From Bacilli bacterium (GTDB taxonomy: Bacteria; Bacillota_I; Bacilli_A; RF39; UBA660): a DNA stretch of 6,908 nucleotides. The notes below the pieces were generated by a model. It worked only from the letters and a program-made list of their open reading frames with translations, made no database searches and was not told the DNA's origin. Position numbers and translations under genes: made by a program. Shown piece by piece: positions 1-6,835 of the stretch. How positions within the stretch are numbered: position 1 is the first letter of the stretch; every line of letters begins with the position of its first letter. The stretch covers positions 1 through 6,908 of the forward strand of contig CAAETG010000084.1 of assembly GCA_900758895.1 (NCBI GenBank). Direction: 5' to 3'.

Positions 1-2
1 AT

Positions 3-35
3 AAAAACAGCGGTAAAAAATTGCCGCTGTTTTTT
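3..35. terminator. Intrinsic terminator closing an upstream gene
   Basis: The arms AAAAACAGCGG (3-13) and CCGCTGTTTTT (24-34) are perfect reverse complements around a 10-base loop. The GC-rich core is ACAGCGG/CCGCTGT. A T run follows on the + strand and an A run precedes it, so it could terminate in both directions. It most likely ends a gene left of the window and insulates the cassette that starts at 82. Confidence 0.85.
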
Positions 36-68
36 ATAAAATAGGATTATAAGAGATATATCTTGTAG

Positions 69-75
69 AAAGGGA
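69..75 (+). promoter_or_regulatory. Ribosome binding site for the gene at 82
   Basis: AAAGGGA lies six bases before the ATG at 82 and supports that start. Between the terminator and this site I see only AT-rich hexamers resembling a -10 box (for example around 47-52) and no well-placed -35 box. The promoter is therefore weak, unusual or not visible. Confidence 0.6.
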
Positions 76-81
76 TAGAAT

Positions 82-981
82 ATGGACAATAATATAATAA
101 AATCAGATAGGCTTATTATTCCAATATATATAAATGAAAAGATTGTTTTGGATATGCTTGCGATTATAGAAGATGGCTTTTCAACAGTGAGTCAAGTTAA
201 TTATACAGAACATAAAGAAAGTAATTCTACACAGAAAGTTGATGTAGGAGTTTCAACTTCTGCGACTCTATTGAGTAAGCTATTAAAGATTAATGTATCG
301 GGGGAATTAAGTCATACAGGAAATAATGGTGAGAATGAAAATATTATTAAGGAAAAAGTACATACAAATGTTTCACTTTTATCAAAATTCCGAGGCTTTT
401 TGGTAGAACAAGAAATATTAAAGCAGGATTTAGATTTTTCAAAAATGCAGGTAGGTGATTTTATTGAAGTAAAAGGTGAATTACAAAAAAATCCAATAGT
501 AAGTTACATGGATAGTTTTATTGATCTTTTACGGATGGCTAATATTTTTGTTCAAGATCCACAATTAGGAAATAAGACACAGGTGAAAAATCAAAAACAA
601 AAAGAAGAGGGATTTATAAAGCAAATTAAATTATTTGCTGAAGAGTTAAAACACAGTGGTACAATAGATTTTGTTTTGTCTGATTGTAAAGGAACAGCAG
701 TATTATCAGTACAGGAACAGTATCTTGCGAATGATAATATATCAGAGATTATCGGAGGACATTTTAAAGTTCTTGGGAAAGTAATATCTATATGTAAAAA
801 AAGTACAGAAAGTATTGATTTGCTTAGAAAGACTTCACTATCTATTTTGCAGGAAGATTCACTAAATGAAGTACTTGCGGGATTTAAGACTGAAGATATG
901 AAAGAATTTAATTTACCAGAATTAAAAACAAAAATAGAAGGACCAGCCGTCATTGTAATTCCTGTTGCGATTTATGCGTGA
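82..981 (+). CDS. DUF6414-like cytosolic protein of unknown function
   Basis: The biochemical function is unknown. The 299-residue product resembles from memory the uncharacterised DUF6414 family. The family-like features are an N-terminal PIYINEKIVLDMLAIIEDGF segment (residues 14-33), a following variable polar stretch (about 40-92), the EKVHTNVSLLSKFR segment (91-104) and the closing GPAVIVIPVAIYA (287-299). No signal peptide, membrane segment or catalytic motif is evident. Two parts of the protein look alike: FIEVKGEL with IDLLRMAN (127-134, 147-154) and FKVLGKVI with IDLLRKTS (228-235, 245-252). This suggests a duplicated beta-rich module separated by a charged linker (about 163-180). The gene is complete, starts at a well-placed ATG, and is the first of three same-strand genes leading to a nuclease-STAND protein. 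A regulatory, adaptor or sensor role is possible but is only an inference from position. I am sure it is a gene, and moderately sure of the family. Confidence 0.75.
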   Translation: MDNNIIKSDRLIIPIYINEKIVLDMLAIIEDGFSTVSQVNYTEHKESNSTQKVDVGVSTSATLLSKLLKINVSGELSHTGNNGENENIIKEKVHTNVSLLSKFRGFLVEQEILKQDLDFSKMQVGDFIEVKGELQKNPIVSYMDSFIDLLRMANIFVQDPQLGNKTQVKNQKQKEEGFIKQIKLFAEELKHSGTIDFVLSDCKGTAVLSVQEQYLANDNISEIIGGHFKVLGKVISICKKSTESIDLLRKTSLSILQEDSLNEVLAGFKTEDMKEFNLPELKTKIEGPAVIVIPVAIYA

Positions 982-1066
982 GGTGATTACTAAATGATGT
1001 AAGATAGAATGGGGATATATTAAATAGAGTATAAGCTTGATATATTTGCCGGTAAGGTACTACGAA

Positions 1067-1073
1067 AAGGGGA
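1067..1073 (+). promoter_or_regulatory. Ribosome binding site for the HNH gene
   Basis: AAGGGGA sits eight bases before the ATG at 1082 and fixes that start. The surrounding 15 bases (1069-1083) are a 13-of-15 repeat of 1011-1025. In the 100-base gap after the first gene (982-1081) I find no convincing -35/-10 pair and no hairpin terminator. Read-through from the upstream gene is therefore likely. Confidence 0.65.
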
Positions 1074-1081
1074 TATTATAA

Positions 1082-1849
1082 ATGGCAGCTAAAAGAAAAT
1101 GGATAAATAGATTTTCGTTTGATATAAATACGAATATTCTTCAAATTGAATTGGAAAAAGAAGGAATAGTTTATCGGGTGTATACAACGTATATAGATAA
1201 ATTTGTAGATAAGTCTTTTTTAGATGATATACAAAATAATTATTGGGTTATTAATTCGAATGGATATCCATATTGTGATAAGTTAAAATGTTGTTTACAT
1301 CATTTCGTTATGAAAAAATGGTATGGAGAGGAAGTTTTTAATAGTTTTTTAAAAGAGAAGTATGTGGTAGATCATATAGATAACAATCGTTGTAATGCCA
1401 AAATAGATAATTTAGAATTTGTGACAAAGGATATGAATACAGCGAAGGGACAAATGTTGGATAAAGATATTCCTGCTATGAGGGGACATATTGCATTAAG
1501 TATTTACAAAAATTTTTCTACAGGAGAATATCAAATTACTATAGGTGTAAATGATTTTAATAAAAAAATACAGTTAACTACTCTTAAAGGAGAATATATA
1601 TATGCATATGTAAATACTATATATTTAACATATGATTCAGATATTACATATGATTTGGTTATACTTGATGCAACGAAAATTTTAAAAGATTATCAAAATA
1701 ATTTTAGAATTAATTTGCGTGCTACAAGTGCAAGTAGGGAGAAGGGATCTTTAAGAAGACAAGCAATACCATATAATAATGAAACATTGAAAGAAGGAGA
1801 AGTAAGAAAAACTGTTACGTTCCATAAGGTAGCACCTAAATTTGAATAA
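1082..1849 (+). CDS. HNH-family endonuclease
   Basis: This is a probable metal-dependent DNA-cutting enzyme of the HNH homing-endonuclease type (HNH_3-like). Residues 31-82 have the usual lead-in for the family: a YTTYIDK segment, the YWVINSNGYPY strand pair and the LHHFVM helix start (H73, H74). The nuclease core follows at 94-123, with D97-H98-I99-D100, N101, N105, N110-L111 and N119. This matches the common DHIDxNxxxNxxxNLxxxT...N pattern, in which the last catalytic His is Asn (HNN). Residues 134-205 are beta-rich with a GEYQITIGV strand and a YAYVNTIYLTY helix, loosely like the AP2-type DNA-binding module often attached to such enzymes. That second assignment is weak. The tail (210-255) is basic and polar. 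The gene ends eight bases before the large STAND gene and probably shares its transcript. It may be a second nuclease of the defence system or a selfish homing endonuclease lodged in it; the sequence does not decide. Confidence 0.85.
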   Translation: MAAKRKWINRFSFDINTNILQIELEKEGIVYRVYTTYIDKFVDKSFLDDIQNNYWVINSNGYPYCDKLKCCLHHFVMKKWYGEEVFNSFLKEKYVVDHIDNNRCNAKIDNLEFVTKDMNTAKGQMLDKDIPAMRGHIALSIYKNFSTGEYQITIGVNDFNKKIQLTTLKGEYIYAYVNTIYLTYDSDITYDLVILDATKILKDYQNNFRINLRATSASREKGSLRRQAIPYNNETLKEGEVRKTVTFHKVAPKFE

Positions 1850-1852
1850 AGG
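1848..1852 (+). promoter_or_regulatory. Ribosome binding site overlapping the HNH stop codon
   Basis: AAAGG at 1848-1852 shares bases with the TAA (1847-1849) of the HNH gene. Aligned to the full AAGGAGG consensus, it is well spaced for the ATG at 1864 and too close for the GTG at 1858. It therefore favours the ATG start and suggests translational coupling with the HNH gene. Confidence 0.5.
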
Positions 1853-1863
1853 TAAAAGTGATT

Positions 1864-4800
1864 ATGACAAAGAAGAAAAAAGTGAAAAATAAAAAAAGTT
1901 CTAAACCAAAATCGAGGGGAAGTATTAAAAAATTACAGGAATCTAGAGATGGTGGTCAAATTGCACTAAGAGGATACTCTTATCAGTTCCTTTATTCTTG
2001 TTATTTAATATTATCTGCTACAGAAGAAAATACAACTTTTAATTTAGAAGGAGTAGAGGATATTGATCATATAATATGTAAGAATGGTAAGCAATGTATA
2101 ACTCATATTCAGCTAAAATATTCTGCAGTTAGACAAAATGCCAATTTTATGGTAAGTGTATTAAAAAATTTTCTTGAGGCATATTTACTTGATGATGATA
2201 GGAATTTTAAATTGGTGTATGATTTTTCTGTTGCGACTGGTCATTTAAGTAAACTGTTGAATGGAAATTTAGATGGGAGTTCACGAAAACATTGGAAGGA
2301 AGTTATTGAAAAAATAAAAAAAGGAACGGATTGTTGGGATTGGGAAAAGTATGATTTTAATGATTTTATTTCAAGAATATCATATGAGAGTATAAAAAAA
2401 TCAACTCTTGAAAGTCGAGTTGAGGAAGCATTGATTAATAATTATAATATTGATATTGATAACATAACATTATTTACAAATAGTATAAAGATTTTTTGCC
2501 TTAATAAAATGGAAAGTCGTGGTAAGGTTTCATTAAAGGATATAAAGAAATGTATTGAAGAAGTTAAGTTTGACATAAGTAAAGGACCACAAAATCCTGC
2601 TCATAGTTGGATAAAAAGAGTTGATTTTCTTGCTTCTTCTAAAGAAGAATTTGATTATTATGAAGGAAAGAAAGCAACGTCTTTGGATATCGCAAATGGT
2701 TTGCCTGTATCCCGTCCTGTAATTGAAAAAGAAATAGAGGATTCTGTAAATAACCATATGGTTACGGTAATAAAATCCTCCAGTGGACAAGGAAAGACGA
2801 CGTTAGCTTTTAAGACACAATATGCATTGAAGGAAGAATATACACCTTATCAAATAGTATGTTGTAATGATAGGAAAGAATTGGGACATATTGTAGAATA
2901 TTTTCATTTAAGAATTAGAGTTGGTGAAAAGCCACTAATTCTGCTTGATAATTTGGACGCAAATTTGAGTGAATGGAATCAACTTGTTCAACTTATGCAG
3001 GACGATGTGTCACATAATTGTAAAATAATAGTAACTTCCAGAGAAAATGATTGGTATAATTATGGTGGAGATGTAAGTAATATACATTCAATGAATATCA
3101 TTAAGCCAACGTTGCTAAAGGAAGAGGCTATTAACGTTTTCAATAATTTGAAGAAGTTGGGATATGTACATTTTAGAATAAAAAATTGGGAAAGTGCATG
3201 GGAAAAGATTGCAGACAAAAAATTACTGATAGAATATGTTTATTTGCTTACACACGGTGAAATGATTGCGGAACGTATTTCAGCACAAATGAATGAAATA
3301 GGGAAGACTCCAATGAGTGGGATTACACTTGAAATATTGAGAAAAGTTTGTTTTGCTGATGTGTGTGGAATTAGATTATCAACAAGAAAGTTATTAAGAG
3401 AATTATCGAAAAATATATCTTATGATATAGGAGAAATTTTGAAAAGTATGTCAGATGAATTTTTAGTTCATGTAAGTGAGGATGGAGATTATATAGAAGG
3501 TTTACATCCTGTGCGTTCACAGCATATCGTGAATCGTTTACATGAGTGTTATTTGCTTGAGGATACAGCATATGATGTAACAAAATTAGCAGATATCAAA
3601 GATTTTTCGGTGCTTTTTTCGCATTACCCGGAATATGACTTTGATAAAGAAAAATTTTATTTAAAAGTTGTGAATAAATGGTGGGATTGTGAAAATTTAA
3701 GCTGCTTTGTACTTGCTTTGCAAGGAACATTTTCAGGTAGTGTTATGCAATACTTCAAACAAAATGAAAGTAGTTTCAATGATGCTAATGAGCATAGTGG
3801 TTTAGATATGTTAGCTATGGATATTTGTCCATTTACACAATTTCAAGAAATAAATGAATCTGTACAAACTCTTGAAACAATGAAAGATATTATGCCAGAT
3901 AATAAGAATGTCCAGTATTTAATAAATCTAAAAAATTCATTTCCCAAAATAAATATACGTCAAACGGATATATATATTTTAAGTTTAAAGCTATATAATA
4001 AATTAAAAGATACGGATACTGAAAATATACCAGATATGGATTCGTATGCAATTATAGCAGATTGGTTATGTAATATAGATTTTTCGTTGAATTTAGCTGT
4101 AAATATTAATTTGAAGAATCTATGGAAGCGTGCAGAATTATATTCAATAGAGACCGTTTCTTTATTGATGTATACAGCTTATTGTGGAAATAGAAAGCTT
4201 TATGAAAGTTTTATTGAGGAGAATCTTGAAAATATATTAGCCTATATTAAACATAAGACATTCTCTCATAATCTATATGTGGATGAAACAGAGAGGACAA
4301 TACATGTCGAATATATACTTAGGGTAAGTGAAATAAAAAAAGCAAATGAGGAGAGCGTTTCACGATTAAAATATATTTGTAGAACGCTACCCATTTATGA
4401 GATATATTGTTCTGATGCGATAATGCCGCAATTAGAAATCTTGGAGGGATATAATATTCCAGATGAGGCACATAAAGAGATGCCGCGAAGAAATTTAATA
4501 ATAATGTTCCATCAAGACTTTACATCTTTATGGATTAAAACCATAAAAAGTAATTATGAGTTTGATTCAGTGACGGAATGGATCAAACATTGGTTCAAAG
4601 TTCGCAAATATATTTGTGAAAGTTTAGAAGAAATTTGTGTATGCATTTATAAGCTTTTAGCAGGTAAAGATATTGGTAGATCAGGTGCGGAATTTGATAG
4701 AAAAAGAGAGCAGTTAGAAAAATTATTAAGAGGAGTTTTGGCATATCCTAAAGCATATAGACCATTTGAGAAAAACATAGAAGTTCCTATAGGATTTACA

Positions 4801-5808
4801 AAAGTAAAAAAGGATTATTTTGATAGTATACAAAATTTTTTGCGACAAGTTGTTGGGTTGATAAGAAAGGAGAAAGATAATTCACGTTTAGCTCTTATAA
4901 ACTTAAAACAGGCAATGAATGCAAGGTATCAAATGCAAAATCTTTTTGAAAATATGGCACTGGAAAAGGAATCTTATACAAAACATCTAGAGTTATGTAA
5001 AGTGGAAGATGCAAAACTTTTTGAGTGTGATATATGCGGTAGATATTATTTAAAACATGATGCAGATTTACATTTTAACAAATATGAAGTAAAAGAATGG
5101 TATGTGAATACTTGTAAAAAGGAGATAAATGAAGTAAATTCGCTACTTGAACCTATACAGCAAGAGTATGGTATAATTTTTCCTATTAGAAGCTATGAAG
5201 AGGGAATATTTAAAAATTATCCAATTATTTTAAAATCATTTAATTTCACTGATGAAGAAATGATACAAGAATTTATGATAAATGCAATGTTTTTTGCAGA
5301 GAGTTCATTTGATTATTTAGTTGTCCTATTTTGTGATGAGAATAATTATGTTTATCCTAAAGCTCTTAAAGTTTCAAAACAATTTTTTGTAGAGATTCAG
5401 GAACAATTTTCTTCATTTGAAGGAAGTGAAGAAAAATTTTATGTGACACCGTATCCTATAGATGCGCCACCAGACATAAGGAAATGTTTTGCTTGTAATA
5501 TAGAAATGTATCCTGAAGATACCAATCCATATATTCATAATATTGGTGATATAGGTCAAGAATTATGGGTATATTCTAGAATTCGACAATTATTGTCTTC
5601 TAGTGAAGATAAAGAATATTGTGATTGTGAACTTAAAAAGGTGATGAATGAAATAGATATTATGAGAAAAGAAATATGGAATCATGTCAGCGTGGAAATG
5701 GGTGAGCAAATGGATAAACTTTGCGAGACTATATATGCGGGGGAAGATTTTAGTGATGAAAAATTCAATGAGTTTATTCAAGATATACAAAAAATAAATA
5801 GCATATAG
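1864..5808 (+). CDS. Avs-like STAND ATPase with N-terminal Cap4/DUF4297-type nuclease
   Basis: This is a probable antiviral effector-sensor that cuts DNA once triggered. Residue numbers count from the alternative GTG at 1858; I prefer the ATG at 1864, giving 1314 residues. Residues 1-30 are very Lys-rich. A PD-(D/E)XK nuclease of the Cap4/DUF4297 type follows: GGQIALRGYSYQ (32-43), E64/E67 and D68/D70 in LEGVEDIDHI, and Q85-L-K87. The YYEGKKAT...GLPVSR linker (267-286) leads into the STAND ATPase. Its P-loop is SSSGQGKTT (307-315, Ser in place of the first Gly), the Walker B is LILLDNLD (360-367), and the sensor strand is IIVTSRE (390-396). A winged-helix-like part ends in GLHPVRSQHI (548-557). 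About 750 mostly helical residues remain, which in Avs proteins form the target-sensing part. They carry C1057-x2-C1060 with H1067, H1072 and C1086, and later C1210-x2-C1213 and C1255-x-C1257, all possible zinc ligands. No membrane segment is seen. The reading frame is intact. Known Avs proteins recognise phage terminase or portal proteins; the trigger here is unknown. Confidence 0.88.
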   Translation: MTKKKKVKNKKSSKPKSRGSIKKLQESRDGGQIALRGYSYQFLYSCYLILSATEENTTFNLEGVEDIDHIICKNGKQCITHIQLKYSAVRQNANFMVSVLKNFLEAYLLDDDRNFKLVYDFSVATGHLSKLLNGNLDGSSRKHWKEVIEKIKKGTDCWDWEKYDFNDFISRISYESIKKSTLESRVEEALINNYNIDIDNITLFTNSIKIFCLNKMESRGKVSLKDIKKCIEEVKFDISKGPQNPAHSWIKRVDFLASSKEEFDYYEGKKATSLDIANGLPVSRPVIEKEIEDSVNNHMVTVIKSSSGQGKTTLAFKTQYALKEEYTPYQIVCCNDRKELGHIVEYFHLRIRVGEKPLILLDNLDANLSEWNQLVQLMQDDVSHNCKIIVTSRENDWYNYGGDVSNIHSMNIIKPTLLKEEAINVFNNLKKLGYVHFRIKNWESAWEKIADKKLLIEYVYLLTHGEMIAERISAQMNEIGKTPMSGITLEILRKVCFADVCGIRLSTRKLLRELSKNISYDIGEILKSMSDEFLVHVSEDGDYIEGLHPVRSQHIVNRLHECYLLEDTAYDVTKLADIKDFSVLFSHYPEYDFDKEKFYLKVVNKWWDCENLSCFVLALQGTFSGSVMQYFKQNESSFNDANEHSGLDMLAMDICPFTQFQEINESVQTLETMKDIMPDNKNVQYLINLKNSFPKINIRQTDIYILSLKLYNKLKDTDTENIPDMDSYAIIADWLCNIDFSLNLAVNINLKNLWKRAELYSIETVSLLMYTAYCGNRKLYESFIEENLENILAYIKHKTFSHNLYVDETERTIHVEYILRVSEIKKANEESVSRLKYICRTLPIYEIYCSDAIMPQLEILEGYNIPDEAHKEMPRRNLIIMFHQDFTSLWIKTIKSNYEFDSVTEWIKHWFKVRKYICESLEEICVCIYKLLAGKDIGRSGAEFDRKREQLEKLLRGVLAYPKAYRPFEKNIEVPIGFTKVKKDYFDSIQNFLRQVVGLIRKEKDNSRLALINLKQAMNARYQMQNLFENMALEKESYTKHLELCKVEDAKLFECDICGRYYLKHDADLHFNKYEVKEWYVNTCKKEINEVNSLLEPIQQEYGIIFPIRSYEEGIFKNYPIILKSFNFTDEEMIQEFMINAMFFAESSFDYLVVLFCDENNYVYPKALKVSKQFFVEIQEQFSSFEGSEEKFYVTPYPIDAPPDIRKCFACNIEMYPEDTNPYIHNIGDIGQELWVYSRIRQLLSSSEDKEYCDCELKKVMNEIDIMRKEIWNHVSVEMGEQMDKLCETIYAGEDFSDEKFNEFIQDIQKINSI

Positions 5809-5837
5809 AAATGTTTATTGTCAAAAATAGGAGTGTT

Positions 5838-5853
5838 TTATAGAATTCTATAA
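5838..5853. repeat. 16-bp perfect palindrome in the convergent intergenic region
   Basis: TTATAGAATTCTATAA is fully self-complementary and lies 29 bases after the stop of the STAND gene. It has no loop and no T run, so it is a poor terminator. A protein-binding site or chance in AT-rich DNA are both possible. Confidence 0.4.
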
Positions 5854-5889
5854 GTTGAAATGAGAAATGCTAGAAAATAGAGTTGCTAT

Positions 5890-5988
5890 TTAGATTCCTG
5901 AACTTTAGAAAATTAACACAGCGATGTGAGAATATCGCTGTGTTATGCATATCTATATTTAGTTAAAGAATGTTCAGGAAAAATCTAA
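5890..5988. repeat. Imperfect inverted repeat enclosing the terminator hairpin
   Basis: TTAGATTCCTGAAC (5890-5903) is matched on the other strand by TTAGATTTTTCCTGAAC (5988-5972). The two differ only by three extra T. The right arm is also the last codons (Leu-Asp-Phe-Ser-stop) of the sigma-like gene, so the left arm is an inverted near-copy of that gene's 3' end. Together with the inner 12-bp hairpin, the transcript from either side could fold into a large two-tier structure. Confidence 0.55.
5914..5945. terminator. Hairpin terminator between convergent genes
   Basis: TAACACAGCGAT (5914-5925) and ATCGCTGTGTTA (5934-5945) form a perfect 12-bp stem with an 8-base loop. Read on the - strand the stem is followed by AATTTTCT, so termination of the sigma-like gene is the better supported use. 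On the + strand the sequence after the stem is not T-rich, and termination of the STAND gene there is less certain. The 165 bases between the two stop codons hold no other gene. Confidence 0.65.
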
Positions 5989-6717
5989 TTCTTTCATATA
6001 GGATATAAATTCTTCATAAACATTTATGAATTCATTGGAGAAAAAAATTGGCTCAGATTGTTCTTTATATAATCCTAATTTTTGTAAAAGATAATAAATT
6101 TTTTGTTTGTGCATAAAAATTGTTTCTGGATTTTCATAATAATTATTGATACGATACGCTTTGTCAAGAGTTGTAGGTTGATGATATATTCTCTGTTCGA
6201 AAGAGCGTTTAATTGTTTTGGAGGATAAATGAGTTATTTTAGATAGTTCTTCTATGTTAGGAGTAATATTAAGAGACTGGAGGTGGATAATAGCAGAATC
6301 AATTATTTTTAATTTTCTCCTATAATAATTGGAAGGAGAATTAAATGTAGAGTTGATATATTTTTGGATTGCTGTACGAAAACGATAATAAAAAAATGTT
6401 GTAGGTTTTCCTTTTGTTTTGTCATATTTAGGAATTTCATTACGATAAGTTATATATAGACAGGATATAATTTCATTATATTGGTCCGTGGAAAAATTAA
6501 ACATAGAAAAATGTGAGCGAGCCAAAAAGATGCCAAAATTGCGAATGTTATTCCAACCTTCATTTATTACTGCAAGATAAAAGTTTTTCTGCTCTTTACA
6601 AAAAAATTGCAAGTTTTCTTTATTATAGTAGTGTATAAGGTTAGAGATGAAAGAAAATTTTGGCTTTTCAGATAGAGCTTTAAAAAGATTTATGGATTTG
6701 ATATAGCAACTTTTCAT
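5974..6717 (-). CDS. Sigma-70-like protein lacking a recognisable region 4
   Basis: This is a probable RNA polymerase sigma factor or sigma-derived regulator. Residues about 46-122 resemble sigma region 2: an AVINEGWNNIRNF helix (49-61), then YRNEIPKYDKTKGKPTTFFY (91-110) and YRFRTAIQKYI (111-121). This follows the usual pattern of helix, FDPxKG, FxTYxYxRIRxAI. Residues about 134-175 resemble region 3, with the NITPNIEELSKITHLSSKTI helix-turn-helix (150-169). NPETIFMHKQKIYYLLQKLG (196-215) looks like the start of region 4, but the remaining 32 residues contain no helix-turn-helix for the -35 box. The product is 247 residues. The stop codon is followed at once by the terminator region, so a lost downstream part cannot be recovered there. 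Residues 1-45 are not recognised. The ATG at 6717 has a strong ribosome binding site and its own promoter. The gene is convergent to the STAND gene and is probably a separate unit. It could instead be a non-sigma protein using the same folds. Confidence 0.65.
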   Translation of the reverse strand: MKSCYIKSINLFKALSEKPKFSFISNLIHYYNKENLQFFCKEQKNFYLAVINEGWNNIRNFGIFLARSHFSMFNFSTDQYNEIISCLYITYRNEIPKYDKTKGKPTTFFYYRFRTAIQKYINSTFNSPSNYYRRKLKIIDSAIIHLQSLNITPNIEELSKITHLSSKTIKRSFEQRIYHQPTTLDKAYRINNYYENPETIFMHKQKIYYLLQKLGLYKEQSEPIFFSNEFINVYEEFISYMKELDFS

Positions 6718-6724
6718 AAAATAT

Positions 6725-6731
6725 CCTCCCT
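6725..6731 (-). promoter_or_regulatory. Strong ribosome binding site for the sigma-like gene
   Basis: On the - strand AGGGAGG lies seven bases before the ATG at 6717. It is the best Shine-Dalgarno match in the window and fixes this start. Confidence 0.8.
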
Positions 6732-6790
6732 AAAATAATTGGCATAATATTAATAGTTCTTGTATATTGTTTTTTGTTTAGAAATGCTTT

Positions 6791-6835
6791 TATTTTCCTT
6801 ATGATACTAAAAATATATAATAATAAAGGAAAATA
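6791..6835. promoter_or_regulatory. Possible operator: inverted repeat around the -10 box
   Basis: TATTTTCCTTAT (6791-6802) and ATAAAGGAAAATA (6823-6835) are inverted copies differing by one extra A. They bracket the -10 box and start site of the sigma-like gene, where a bound repressor would block transcription. AT-rich sequence makes chance matches common, but the GG/CC cores pair correctly. Confidence 0.35.

Noticed and set aside
54..63. AGATATATCT palindrome before the first gene
   Set aside because: It is ten AT-rich bases with no second copy, too likely by chance to call an operator.
591..953. 120-codon open frame on the - strand
   Set aside because: It lies wholly within the well-supported DUF6414-like gene on the other strand, has no good ribosome binding site and gives an unrecognisable Ser/Phe-rich product.
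994..1002. Small ORFs in the gap between the first two genes
   Set aside because: The ATG codons at 994 and 997 run into TAA at once, and the ATG at 1009 yields four codons.
1858..1866. GTG at 1858 as the start of the large gene
   Set aside because: It is in frame and possible, but it lies too close to the AAAGG ribosome binding site. The ATG two codons on is better spaced.
2533..2790. Open frames on the - strand inside the large gene, here and at 3371-3583 and 5590-5790
   Set aside because: All are antisense to an intact gene with clear motifs. Their hydrophobic Phe/Ile/Tyr-rich products are typical of reverse-strand reads of AT-rich coding DNA.
5860..5901. Remnant of a second sigma-like gene start on the + strand
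   Set aside because: AGTTGCTAT at 5881-5889 matches the beginning of the sigma-like gene and the next bases match partly. A nine-base identity in AT-rich DNA is not enough, and the frame is broken by TAG.
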